41,875 nucleotides of DNA from Rubritalea profundi (GTDB lineage Bacteria; Verrucomicrobiota; Verrucomicrobiia; Verrucomicrobiales; Akkermansiaceae): NCBI RefSeq assembly GCF_002954445.1, contig NZ_MQWA01000001.1, positions 2,712,459-2,754,333 of the forward strand, given 5' to 3'. The position numbers and the translations under genes were made by a program. Below, in pieces: positions 35,322 through 41,875 of the stretch. Position 1 is the stretch's first letter. Each line of letters begins with the position of its first letter. The notes below the pieces were generated by a model, which was not told the origin of the DNA, did not search any database, and saw nothing but the letters and a program-made list of their open reading frames with translations.

Positions 35322-36500
35322 ATGGATACTAAGGCAGCATCCGGCGAGAGCCCTAAATCAATTTTGGTCGTCTTTGATTGGTACGACCACCGGATTTACC
35401 GAGGGATTGCCCAATACTGTGCTGAGCACCATTGGCATCTATCGCCGTACCTTTTCTCCGAAAGGACTGTCCCTACAAAGTGGCAAGGTGATGGAGCGAT
35501 CACATGTTTTGGGGGGGCTCTAGCGGATTTCATCCTCTCGCTCGACATGCCTAAAATTGATATCACGCACAATCCACTGCCTACACCGATCCCGCGTGTA
35601 ACCGTAGATAATGACCAAATTGGAAGGCGCGCGGCAAAGCACTTTCTTGAGCGAGGTTATCGAAATTTCGCTTATTATTCATGGGAGAACGTGACTGCGA
35701 ATCAAGTACAGAAAGAGGCTTTTATAGAAACCTTAGAAGATGCTGGAGTGTCAGAAGCAGGGATTCACATCATCCACCAATCCAGCATCCAAGAGATGGG
35801 TGATTGGGAAGCACACAGGGAGTCGATTCTTGGGCATATCAAAGATCTTCCTCGCCCCTTGGCTGTCTTTACTGGTCAGGATAGTTTGGGAGTGACGCTT
35901 GTGGATGTGTGTACCAAGGCGGGCATCTCAGTGCCAGACGAAATTGCTGTGCTGGGTGTCGATAATATCGACTTCCTTTGCGAGTGCGCAGTCGTGCCAC
36001 TTTCGAGTATAGATACTAACCTCACAGAACTTGGATATGCTGCGGCCGCCCAGTTAGGTAGGCTGATGGATGGTGGGATCGATAACCATGAACCTCCAGT
36101 CACAGTGGCTATAAAATCGATAGTCAATCGTCGCAGCACCGAGGCTCTAGTAGTGACCCACCCAGCGGTGGCAAAGGCTCTGGATCTGATGCGCAGAGAG
36201 TTTAAAAATGGCTTAGAACTGGGGGATGTCTACGAATATTCTGGAGTGACAAAGAGGGGGTTAGAGAAAGCATTTAAGCGCCACCTCAACGATTCACCTG
36301 CAGCGGTACTCCGGAGAATTAGATTAGATTTCGCTAAGAATTGTCTCTCGCAGACAGATACCAAAATTGAATCCATCGCTGCCGATTGCGGTTATTCAAA
36401 TAGTTCAAACCTAAGTCACGCATTTAGCCGCGAGATAGGCATGTCGCCTCAGGAGTACCGCAATGTTTACCGCTCTCCTTTGTTTAAGTCGAAGCGATAA
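35322..36500 (+). CDS. XylR-type AraC family regulator with sugar-binding domain
   Basis: The 392-residue protein combines a LacI/periplasmic-binding-protein-like ligand domain (about 13-280: SILVVFDWYDHRIYRGIAQYC, VTVDNDQIGRRAAKHFLERGYRNFAYY, VFTGQDSLGVTLVDVCTKAGISVP, AVLGVDNIDFLCE) with a C-terminal AraC double helix-turn-helix (about 288-385: IESIAADCGYSNSSNLSHAFSREIGMSPQEYR). This build is that of the xylose regulator XylR and is common in Planctomycetes and Verrucomicrobia, where such proteins control sugar use. No sugar-utilisation operon is adjacent, so its target is unknown. Confidence 0.92.
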   Translation: MDTKAASGESPKSILVVFDWYDHRIYRGIAQYCAEHHWHLSPYLFSERTVPTKWQGDGAITCFGGALADFILSLDMPKIDITHNPLPTPIPRVTVDNDQIGRRAAKHFLERGYRNFAYYSWENVTANQVQKEAFIETLEDAGVSEAGIHIIHQSSIQEMGDWEAHRESILGHIKDLPRPLAVFTGQDSLGVTLVDVCTKAGISVPDEIAVLGVDNIDFLCECAVVPLSSIDTNLTELGYAAAAQLGRLMDGGIDNHEPPVTVAIKSIVNRRSTEALVVTHPAVAKALDLMRREFKNGLELGDVYEYSGVTKRGLEKAFKRHLNDSPAAVLRRIRLDFAKNCLSQTDTKIESIAADCGYSNSSNLSHAFSREIGMSPQEYRNVYRSPLFKSKR

Positions 36501-36521
36501 GCCAAGTGCCGTAAAGGGTGG

Positions 36522-36550
36522 CACAAAAAAGCGAAGCTTGTTAGGGCTTC
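36522..36550 (-). terminator. queD terminator
   Basis: GCGAAGC (36529-36535) pairs with GCTTCGC (36544-36550). Six T follow on the minus strand. It is 49 bp past the queD-like stop codon. Confidence 0.8.
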
Positions 36551-36598
36551 GCGTGAAGGGAGACTTACTGATAGAGTAAGTGTGCTTGATGGGAGGTC

Positions 36599-37054
36599 TT
36601 ATTCTCCGTACTCGGCCCATGAGCTGGTGGTTTCCCAGACTCGGATAGTCTTGAGGCGGACCTCGGCCCGCACTGGGTACTCTGGATCTGGGTTGTCGAT
36701 GTGATGCTTCAGTTCGCCAGCGGTGTGGTCGAAGATTGTTTTAGCCATCACTTCAGTCGTAGGGTCGAGCCCTTCGAATCCGATGATGCGCTCACCGTAG
36801 GCGTCCTTGAAGAACTCAAACTTCGGGTCCTCGGTATTCATGCAGAGGGCGTGGTCGTAGGTCTCTAGGAATTCGTCGACCATCCGTTTGACCAACTTGA
36901 AATCGAACACCATTTCGTGGTCGTCTAGGCTGTCGGCTTCGAAGATGAGCTCGACTTTACGCGTGTGACCGTGCGGGAAGCGGCACTTGTCTGGGTGCTT
37001 GGAGAGAAGGTGGCCGTTTTCGACCTCGATCATTTTGCAAATTCGGTAAGACAT
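36599..37054 (-). CDS. queD: 6-pyruvoyl-tetrahydropterin synthase/QueD family protein
   Basis: Family members make 6-carboxy-tetrahydropterin (queuosine pathway) or 6-pyruvoyl-tetrahydropterin. The 151-aa protein keeps the zinc ligands in NGHLLSKHPDKCRFPHGHTRKV (one His in NGHLL, two in HGH) and the catalytic Cys in DKC. It also has DFKLVKRMVDEFLETYDHALCMN and a C-terminal Glu in WETTSSWAEY. Other queuosine genes (queC, queE, queF) are not nearby, so the exact reaction is open. A heptamer array occupies the short gap to the upstream inositol-phosphatase gene. Confidence 0.85.
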   Translation of the reverse strand: MSYRICKMIEVENGHLLSKHPDKCRFPHGHTRKVELIFEADSLDDHEMVFDFKLVKRMVDEFLETYDHALCMNTEDPKFEFFKDAYGERIIGFEGLDPTTEVMAKTIFDHTAGELKHHIDNPDPEYPVRAEVRLKTIRVWETTSSWAEYGE

Positions 37055-37062
37055 GTTTAAAA

Positions 37063-37097
37063 GTGATAAGTGATAAGTGTGAAGTGATAAGTCCTAA
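37063..37097. repeat. Heptamer tandem array, five units
   Basis: GTGATAA, GTGATAA, GTGTGAA, GTGATAA, GTCCTAA in direct succession. It begins 9 bases upstream of the queD ATG (37054), and its last unit contains the stop codon of the upstream gene (37094-37096). On the coding strand the unit reads TTATCAC, one base from the TTCTCAC array before moeB. Confidence 0.9.
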
Positions 37098-37894
37098 GTG
37101 TAGTGTTTGGCTACGATCTGTTGGAGGGTGGCGTGGACCTTTGGCAGTCCTGCGACCATGATACGGTCGTTGAACATGTTGTATGCTCCGCCGTGGTGGT
37201 TCGTGACTATACACCCATTTTCCTGCATGAAAAGAAGTCCCGCTGCAATATCGTAGGGCTGTAGGTCACTTTCCCAAAATCCTTGGTACCAACCACACGA
37301 GAGGTTGGCTACATCAAGGGCGGCGCTGCCGGTACGGCGGATGCCTCGGCCAGTGACAAGCACTTCATCGGCACAGGCAAAAAAATTGGAGGCAATATCC
37401 TGCGAGCGGTACGGGAAACCAGTGACAAACAGCGCGTCCTTAGCTTCGAGTGATTGGGAAACCTGCGCCACCGGCTCGGATTTGTAGTGAAGGCCTTTGC
37501 CCTTAATGCAGGTCCATGTCTCTTGGGTGCAGGGTCTGTGCAGTATTCCCATGATTGGCTGGCCGTTTTTGACGAGCGCGATCGAGATCGAAAAGTGATC
37601 CAACCCACTCAGGTAATTCGTCGTCCCATCCAGTGGGTCGACTATCCAGACAAGCTCTTGCGAGCCAGTCTTGCCAGATTCTTCGCCAAAAAATCCAGCT
37701 CCCTCAACCAAGGGCAGAAGTTCATCAAATAAGATTTTCTCGGACTCGACATCAACAAAGGAAACCATCTCCCGCGCCGCCTTTTGGTCGTCAGCGCCCG
37801 CCGGCATCGAGCGGAAATGTTTCAGCTGAAAAGCACTCGCCTGAGCTACAGTCGCTAGGCATTGAGGGAGGATGGAAACGAGATGATCTTGCAT
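37094..37894 (-). CDS. suhB: Inositol monophosphatase family protein
   Basis: Members remove phosphate from inositol-1-phosphate and related substrates with Mg2+. From ATG 37894 the protein has 266 residues. Motif A is WIVDPLDGTTNYLSG (metal-binding Asps), preceded by GFFGEESG, and the second motif is LQPYDIAAGLLFMQENG, where the usual WD is YD. There is no signal peptide. Its stop codon is 40 bp from the queD-like start, and the two may be co-transcribed. A longer frame from 37948 adds unconvincing residues. Confidence 0.9.
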   Translation of the reverse strand: MQDHLVSILPQCLATVAQASAFQLKHFRSMPAGADDQKAAREMVSFVDVESEKILFDELLPLVEGAGFFGEESGKTGSQELVWIVDPLDGTTNYLSGLDHFSISIALVKNGQPIMGILHRPCTQETWTCIKGKGLHYKSEPVAQVSQSLEAKDALFVTGFPYRSQDIASNFFACADEVLVTGRGIRRTGSAALDVANLSCGWYQGFWESDLQPYDIAAGLLFMQENGCIVTNHHGGAYNMFNDRIMVAGLPKVHATLQQIVAKHYT

Positions 37895-38003
37895 GACTTC
37901 AGACTGTGGTTGGGAGGGAGATGTGTAAAGTGTGTAGTGGCTCGGCACCGATCAAGAGGAAAGATCTTTACGACACCTATTAGTTTAAGAGAGTGGATAG
38001 AAA

Positions 38004-38600
38004 CTAATGAGCGCGCAGGCCTTTGTGTTTTCGGCCGAGCCAGATGCCGGCGAGCATTCCTGTGAGGTGGCCTTCCCAGGAGACGGGGAGTTGGTTTTGT
38101 GGCAGGACGCCGAAGATCATGCCTCCGTAGAATAGGGCGACGAGGACGCCGGTGAACAGCCAGATCGGGCGTTTTTCAATGAGGGCTCTGGTCATGACGT
38201 AGCCGAAGTAGCCATAGATCAGGCCGCTGGCGCCGATGTGGACTTCGCCTTTCCCTGCAATCAGCCAAGTTCCCAGCCCGCCTAACAAGATGATGATTGA
38301 TGAGCTGTAGAAAAAGCGCCGGCCTTCTGACTTGAGCATGATGTAGCCGAGGGTGAGGAAGGGAACTGTGTTAGAAATGAGGTGGGCGAAGCTTCCGTGT
38401 AACCATGGCATGAGTGGGATTCCTAATAGCCCGTGGAGTTTACGTGGGTGAATGCCGAATCTATCCAATGAACCACCTAGCAGGAACTGGTCCACCGCCT
38501 CGATAATCCAGACGATCAGAACGAGGTCGAGCAAGTACATGAAGGTGGGTCGCTCGGCGCGGTAATTGATACGATTGCGTTTTGGGTGTGCGGACTTCAC
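38004..38600 (-). CDS. Rhomboid family intramembrane protease
   Basis: Rhomboids cut transmembrane proteins inside the membrane. The 198-residue protein has about six hydrophobic helices. The catalytic Ser is in GASGLIYG (GxSG, about 122-129) and the His in WEGHLTGMLAG. The oxyanion-side HGSFAHLISNTVPFLTLG is also present, the usual H-x-x-x-N loop. The start is GTG 38600; ATG 38540 just before the first helix is an alternative. It ends close to the suhB start on the same strand. Confidence 0.92.
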   Translation of the reverse strand: MKSAHPKRNRINYRAERPTFMYLLDLVLIVWIIEAVDQFLLGGSLDRFGIHPRKLHGLLGIPLMPWLHGSFAHLISNTVPFLTLGYIMLKSEGRRFFYSSSIIILLGGLGTWLIAGKGEVHIGASGLIYGYFGYVMTRALIEKRPIWLFTGVLVALFYGGMIFGVLPQNQLPVSWEGHLTGMLAGIWLGRKHKGLRAH

Positions 38601-38804
38601 CCAACGAAGATTCCATTCAATTGGCCGAGTGCAAAGAGAAATTCGCGGCTTCTTGCTTGTTAGTCGGGTAAAAAAGCTAGTTTCTACGGAAGTGGCTCGA
38701 CCTAGGGGTGTCCTATTGAGTTACTTGTGTCGTTAAAATGCAAACTTGCGGACTAGAGCATCAGTGGGTGCGGATAGCAAAGCGGGCATCCAGGAAGGTA
38801 AATC

Positions 38805-40055
38805 TTGGGTGGTGGCTGGAGCTTGCCAATGGTGGCGCTAGCACTGCTGTTAGCTCTTTTAGTTCTACGCGTGCGTTACATTGTGGAGCAAGTGGATTGG
38901 CTGATGCTTACTTGCATTGCAGTTTGTTCTTTGATGGTTGTTGGAGTGGTTTGTTGGATGTTTGCTAAAAAGCATTTCGAATCAATCGAGCAAAGTTTAG
39001 TGCGTTCAGAGTCAGATTTGGGGCTCAACAATGCGCTGAGTTCAGCAAGGGTGGGAGTGCGGGCTTGGCCTGAAGTGCCTGAGGGAGCCTCGGTAAAGGT
39101 GCAATGGCAATGGCCGCGCATGGTGCTTCCGTTGTTGGGTGGTTTATGCCTGCTGACATCCTCGGCATTCATCCCGATTGGGGAACGTGGCAAAGAGGTC
39201 TACACCGTCGCAGCCCCGAAAGGGTTTACGGATCTGGCTGAGTCGATCGAAGAATTGGATCTGAACGAAGTGGTCGATGAAGAATACATCGAAGAAATTG
39301 AAGAAAAGATGGAAGAGCTGAGCGACGCTAACAGCGAGGACTGGTTTAGCCATGCGAGCCTTGAGGCGATAGATTCTCTGCGTGAGTCCCACCAGAACAA
39401 TGCCGCGCAGCTGGAACAAGATTTGCGCAAGTCGGAGCGAGCGCTGCAGGTGCTCAGTAAGCAAGATGCAAAGCTTTCGCAGGAGGATAAAGAGCGGCTT
39501 CTGAACGAGTTTGGCCAAGCGCTGGATTCGATGAATAGCGGGGCGATGAAGCCTAACAAAGAGTTGATGGAGAAGCTCAAAGCACTCGACCCAAAGGCGC
39601 TGGAAGGCATTCCGAAAGAACAACTCGAGGCGATGCGCAAGAAAATGCGCGAGCACGCCGAGCGGCTGGACCAACAGCAAAAGAAAAATGGCGGAGACAT
39701 CGGGGACGAGCCTGGAGAAATGGCTGACCAGAATGGTCAAGGGCCGGGCGAAGGCCAGGGCGAGGGGGAAGGATTTGGTAATGGCGGGATTGAGCGTGGG
39801 CCGGGTCATCCACCAGGGGTGCTAGGTGACGAGCTAGACCCGGGAGATATGCAGGGGATCGACCCTAAAACTTTGGATGATGCGCTGCCAGGAGATCTGC
39901 TAGAGACTCGCTCGACTGAGCATGATGTCGACAAATCAGCCACCTCCGCGCAATCGGGCGGTGGGCTCAAATCTGAAAGCCGTGGTGGCGAACGTGTCTG
40001 GCAAAGCGAATTGCTCCCAGATGAACAAAAAGCATTAAAGAAATTTTTTAAATAG
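38805..40055 (+). CDS. MoxR-associated membrane protein with long acidic helical region, probably frameshifted at 5' end
   Basis: The frame (TTG 38805; ATG 38829 also possible) has two transmembrane helices early (about 9-22, 35-52) and a third at about 105-123. A long Glu/Lys-rich helical region follows (about 140-305), then a Gly-rich linker (GQGPGEGQGEGEGFGNG) and a Gly/Asp-rich tail. It stands 4 bp before a MoxR-type start, as in BatA-type operons, where such proteins act with MoxR ATPases at the envelope. In another frame, 38738-38815 reads MQTCGLEHQWVRIAKRASRK then VNLGWW, which looks like the missing N-terminus. A one-base shift near 38808-38815 would join them. Confidence 0.7.
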   Translation: MGGGWSLPMVALALLLALLVLRVRYIVEQVDWLMLTCIAVCSLMVVGVVCWMFAKKHFESIEQSLVRSESDLGLNNALSSARVGVRAWPEVPEGASVKVQWQWPRMVLPLLGGLCLLTSSAFIPIGERGKEVYTVAAPKGFTDLAESIEELDLNEVVDEEYIEEIEEKMEELSDANSEDWFSHASLEAIDSLRESHQNNAAQLEQDLRKSERALQVLSKQDAKLSQEDKERLLNEFGQALDSMNSGAMKPNKELMEKLKALDPKALEGIPKEQLEAMRKKMREHAERLDQQQKKNGGDIGDEPGEMADQNGQGPGEGQGEGEGFGNGGIERGPGHPPGVLGDELDPGDMQGIDPKTLDDALPGDLLETRSTEHDVDKSATSAQSGGGLKSESRGGERVWQSELLPDEQKALKKFFK

Positions 40056-40059
40056 AACG

Positions 40060-40677
40060 ATGGAATACGCAAGTGAACAGGAAGTCGAATTGGCGGTGCC
40101 TCATATCCGGGCATTACAGAAATCTATGAATGGGGTTTTGTTCGGTCAGTCCGAGCTTATTGATCTAGTCATCACCGGCTTGCTGGCCCGTGGTCACATT
40201 TTGTTAGAAGGTCTTCCGGGCTGGGGAGTGCTTCTACGTGACGGAAGAGTCTGCCCGGTGAAGGAGGTGCTGGCTGCGGACAAGGCGGCCGATATCGCTA
40301 TTTTTCGAGTAGAAGGTGAGGGGTTCAACGCGCTCAAACTAGGAGAGCCACAAAAAGTGGGTGGTGAGGTACATATCATTGCGCACCCAGATAGTCGATT
40401 TTTCACATACACCGCCGGATTGGTATCGCGCTACTATACCGCCCGCAGTGGCAAATCAGCGAAGACGATCTGGATGGCTGTGACCGCTGAGTTTGCTCGT
40501 GGATCGAGCGGTGGTCCAGTGTTAGACGAATGCGGGAATGTGGTAGGAATGGTGGCGAACACCCAATCGATCTATTATCCAAAGAAGAAAAAATCAGATT
40601 TACGCGGACCATTCCAAATGGTGATCCGCAACTGTGTGAGAGTCGCGGGTATTCAGAAGCTGATTGAAGCTAAGTAA
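40060..40677 (+). CDS. Chimera: MoxR N-terminus joined to trypsin-like protease C-terminus
   Basis: Residues 1-54 are the start of a MoxR AAA+ ATPase (LFGQSELIDLVITGLLARGH, then LLEGLPG), reaching only the first residues of Walker A; the GKT that should follow is absent. From residue 55 (GWGVLLRDGRVCPVKEVLAA) to 205 it is the rear of a trypsin/HtrA-like peptidase: catalytic Asp in AADIAIFRV (about 78) and catalytic Ser150 in ARGSSGGPVLDECGNVVGM. The catalytic His half is missing. The joint is in frame at about 40222. Neither activity should survive. A deletion that joined two genes is the simplest reading; an assembly join must be excluded. MoxR's usual downstream genes (DUF58, BatA, BatB) are missing. 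Confidence 0.8.
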   Translation: MEYASEQEVELAVPHIRALQKSMNGVLFGQSELIDLVITGLLARGHILLEGLPGWGVLLRDGRVCPVKEVLAADKAADIAIFRVEGEGFNALKLGEPQKVGGEVHIIAHPDSRFFTYTAGLVSRYYTARSGKSAKTIWMAVTAEFARGSSGGPVLDECGNVVGMVANTQSIYYPKKKKSDLRGPFQMVIRNCVRVAGIQKLIEAK

Positions 40678-40763
40678 CGTGTGAGCCTAGGTCTGAGCTG
40701 ATATAGCCGTGTGCTCAGTAGACTGAGATCTCCAGTTTACTGGACCTGTCGAAAGTCAGAACG

Positions 40764-40849
40764 TCAAAGGTTGAGTCTCATCGCGTGGTCGCGCTTTTGA
40801 GTAAAGTCACCAGACTTTGTCGCTCGACTTGCGACTCTCCGACCTTTGA
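40764..40849. repeat. Composite palindrome in a 333-bp gene-free gap
   Basis: Outer arms TCAAAGGT (40764-40771) and ACCTTTGA (40842-40849), with GAGTC/GACTC inside them, enclose two small hairpins: CGCG-TGGT-CGCG (40782-40793) and AAAGTC-ACCA-GACTTT (40803-40818). Further along is CGATGCC-GAA-GGTATCG (40890-40906), a relative of the hairpin at 2655. No gene is seen between 40678 and 41011. Confidence 0.7.
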
Positions 40850-41011
40850 TAGTGCTAGCCACTGGAGGGAGGAGTTCTCCGTATAAATACGATGCCGAAG
40901 GTATCGCGCTGCGGCTGCCATGTTAGGCTCCTTCGGGGGCGTGCGTGTAGGATGTTGTCTCCCCGCAGCAGTACGGGCTTTCACTACTGGCTCCTTGCTA
41001 CTAAAAGCCCG

Positions 41012-41614
41012 CTACTCTTTCTGATTATGAAAGAAGTTCACTTTTGGGAACTTGTCGGGGAGGTGGAAGTCGGGTTCACCTCCGCCGAGCTTGGTGGCGC
41101 TGAGGAATTGTTGCTCGGGTGAGTTGAGGATGAAGGTGGCGTTGAGGTGGGACTCCGGGCTAAAGTTGAGTTTGTTACGCAATTGTTCCAGTGGGATGGC
41201 AGCTGCAGCTAGCCAAGACCCGTCCTGAGCCATGTCGGCGAATGTTGCCACCTCTGGAAAGGGATTGTCTGCTATTTCAGCGCGAATCCGCGGGGCTGTG
41301 AATTCGGCTGACCACCATGCTCCATTGGGAGCGAGATTGAACTCGAGGTAGCGTCCGGTCTTGGGGTCAGTGAGGAAGAACTCGGCGACATCGTACTTCC
41401 AGAGCTCGGCCTGGAAGTCGCCGGGGCGGGCATCTGGGTGGAGGCTCGGTGATTTTTGGTGGGAGGCGATAAACCACAGGTATTTGAGATCCACAGCAAA
41501 GCCGAAAGCCACTGGCGGATTTACGGGCTGTCCAAACCAGTCCTTATCTACTCCAAAGAGTGAGAGGTCGAGCGCTCCCCATGAGAGCGGCTTGTCTGAG
41601 ATCTCAATATTCAT
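41012..41614 (-). CDS. CBM9-like carbohydrate-binding-fold protein
   Basis: The 200-aa protein resembles the beta-sandwich carbohydrate-binding module family 9: WGALDLSLFGVDKDWFGQP, VAFGFAVDLKYLWFIASHQK, then WKYDVAEFFLTDPKTGRYLEFNLAPNG and AWWSAEF, and near the end HLNATFILNSPEQQFLSATKLGGGEPDFHLPD. No signal peptide is present and no catalytic domain is attached, so it is unclear whether it is secreted or which ligand it binds. Standalone CBM9-like proteins are common in Verrucomicrobiota. Confidence 0.75.
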   Translation of the reverse strand: MNIEISDKPLSWGALDLSLFGVDKDWFGQPVNPPVAFGFAVDLKYLWFIASHQKSPSLHPDARPGDFQAELWKYDVAEFFLTDPKTGRYLEFNLAPNGAWWSAEFTAPRIRAEIADNPFPEVATFADMAQDGSWLAAAAIPLEQLRNKLNFSPESHLNATFILNSPEQQFLSATKLGGGEPDFHLPDKFPKVNFFHNQKE

Positions 41615-41728
41615 GGCTCAAGCAAAGCGTGTTTGTGATCCCTCTGCCAAGGAATATTATACCATTCTCACAATTATTAACTCGCGCTATATTTAGATAG
41701 ATTTCTGAGGTGGTTTCGCTTCCAAAGT

Positions 41729-41875
41729 ATGGATAGAAGAGATGCTAGGAAACTCACAGCTGAAGCGCAATTTGAAGTGAGACGTCAGGCGGTTCGCCTA
41801 AAACAATCTGGTGTCTCTAATCGAAAAATTGCTCAGCAACTCGAGGTGGATGTAAATACAGTAGGCAACTGGATT
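41729..41875 (+). mobile_element. IS630-type transposase, N-terminus (cut by window end)
   Basis: The frame starts at ATG 41729 and is open to the last base (49 codons). It reads MDRRDARKLTAEAQFEVRRQ, AVRLKQSGVSNRKIAQQLEV, DVNTVGNWI, a helix-turn-helix of the type that begins IS630-family transposases. The catalytic DDE domain would lie beyond the window. An AT-rich stretch with a TA dinucleotide (about 41640-41710) precedes it, where a terminal inverted repeat should lie; none could be defined. Confidence 0.75.

Overview
The window looks like chromosomal DNA of a free-living member of the Verrucomicrobiota, probably Verrucomicrobiales (inference). The grounds are a divergent FtsZ with a C-terminal peptide ending LRNKR, a XylR-type AraC regulator with a periplasmic-binding-protein domain, an alpha2-type glycyl-tRNA synthetase, a CBM9-like protein, a MoxR-linked membrane protein, and many short palindromic intergenic repeats. 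No phage, plasmid or CRISPR signature was seen.

Layout. 1-3.05 kb: an accessory patch with an intact class II Fic protein, the tail of a second Fic gene and a small basic protein. It is bracketed by a perfect 26-bp inverted repeat. 3.05-7.66 kb: gltB. 7.9-9.36 kb: a retron with a well-formed msr/msd RNA and a frameshifted reverse transcriptase. 9.4-17.6 kb: housekeeping genes (yggS, DUF971, ftsZ, ychF, a membrane-anchored hypothetical, rplS, a glutaredoxin, tRNA-Lys, rpoN). 17.8-19.4 kb: tRNA-Sec (selC), then a truncated IS4-type transposase and an internal fragment of pta. 19.5-23.1 kb: moeB-rhodanese, a DUF1348 protein, an alpha/beta hydrolase with an in-frame TGA, and a TetR regulator whose operator-like palindrome occurs before both itself and the hydrolase. 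23.5-28 kb: glyS, a 54-aa membrane protein, an MscS channel and rph. 28.2-30.7 kb: a divergent oxyR-catalase pair. 30.8-34.1 kb: an ATPase gene with an in-frame TAG, a secreted Cys/His/Tyr-rich protein, a PAP2 phosphatase, hslR and a purE-like gene. 34.1-38.6 kb: metA, an AraC/XylR regulator, a queD-like gene, an inositol-phosphatase gene and a rhomboid. 38.7-41.9 kb: a MoxR-associated membrane protein, an in-frame chimera of a MoxR N-terminus with a trypsin-like protease C-terminus, a CBM9-like protein, and the start of an IS630-type transposase cut off by the window end.

Two themes run through the window. First, many accessory genes are broken (Fic tail, retron RT, transposase, pta, hydrolase, ATPase, probably the MoxR-linked membrane protein, and MoxR itself) while housekeeping genes are intact. 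Second, intergenic DNA is rich in structured repeats: palindromes with a constant three-base loop and changing stems, composite palindromes holding inner hairpins, 7-bp tandem arrays just upstream of start codons, and a ~95-bp dispersed element built of short words repeated every 9-10 bases. These repeats and the retron are the most unusual content. All functional names rest on reading motifs by eye; no database search was possible.
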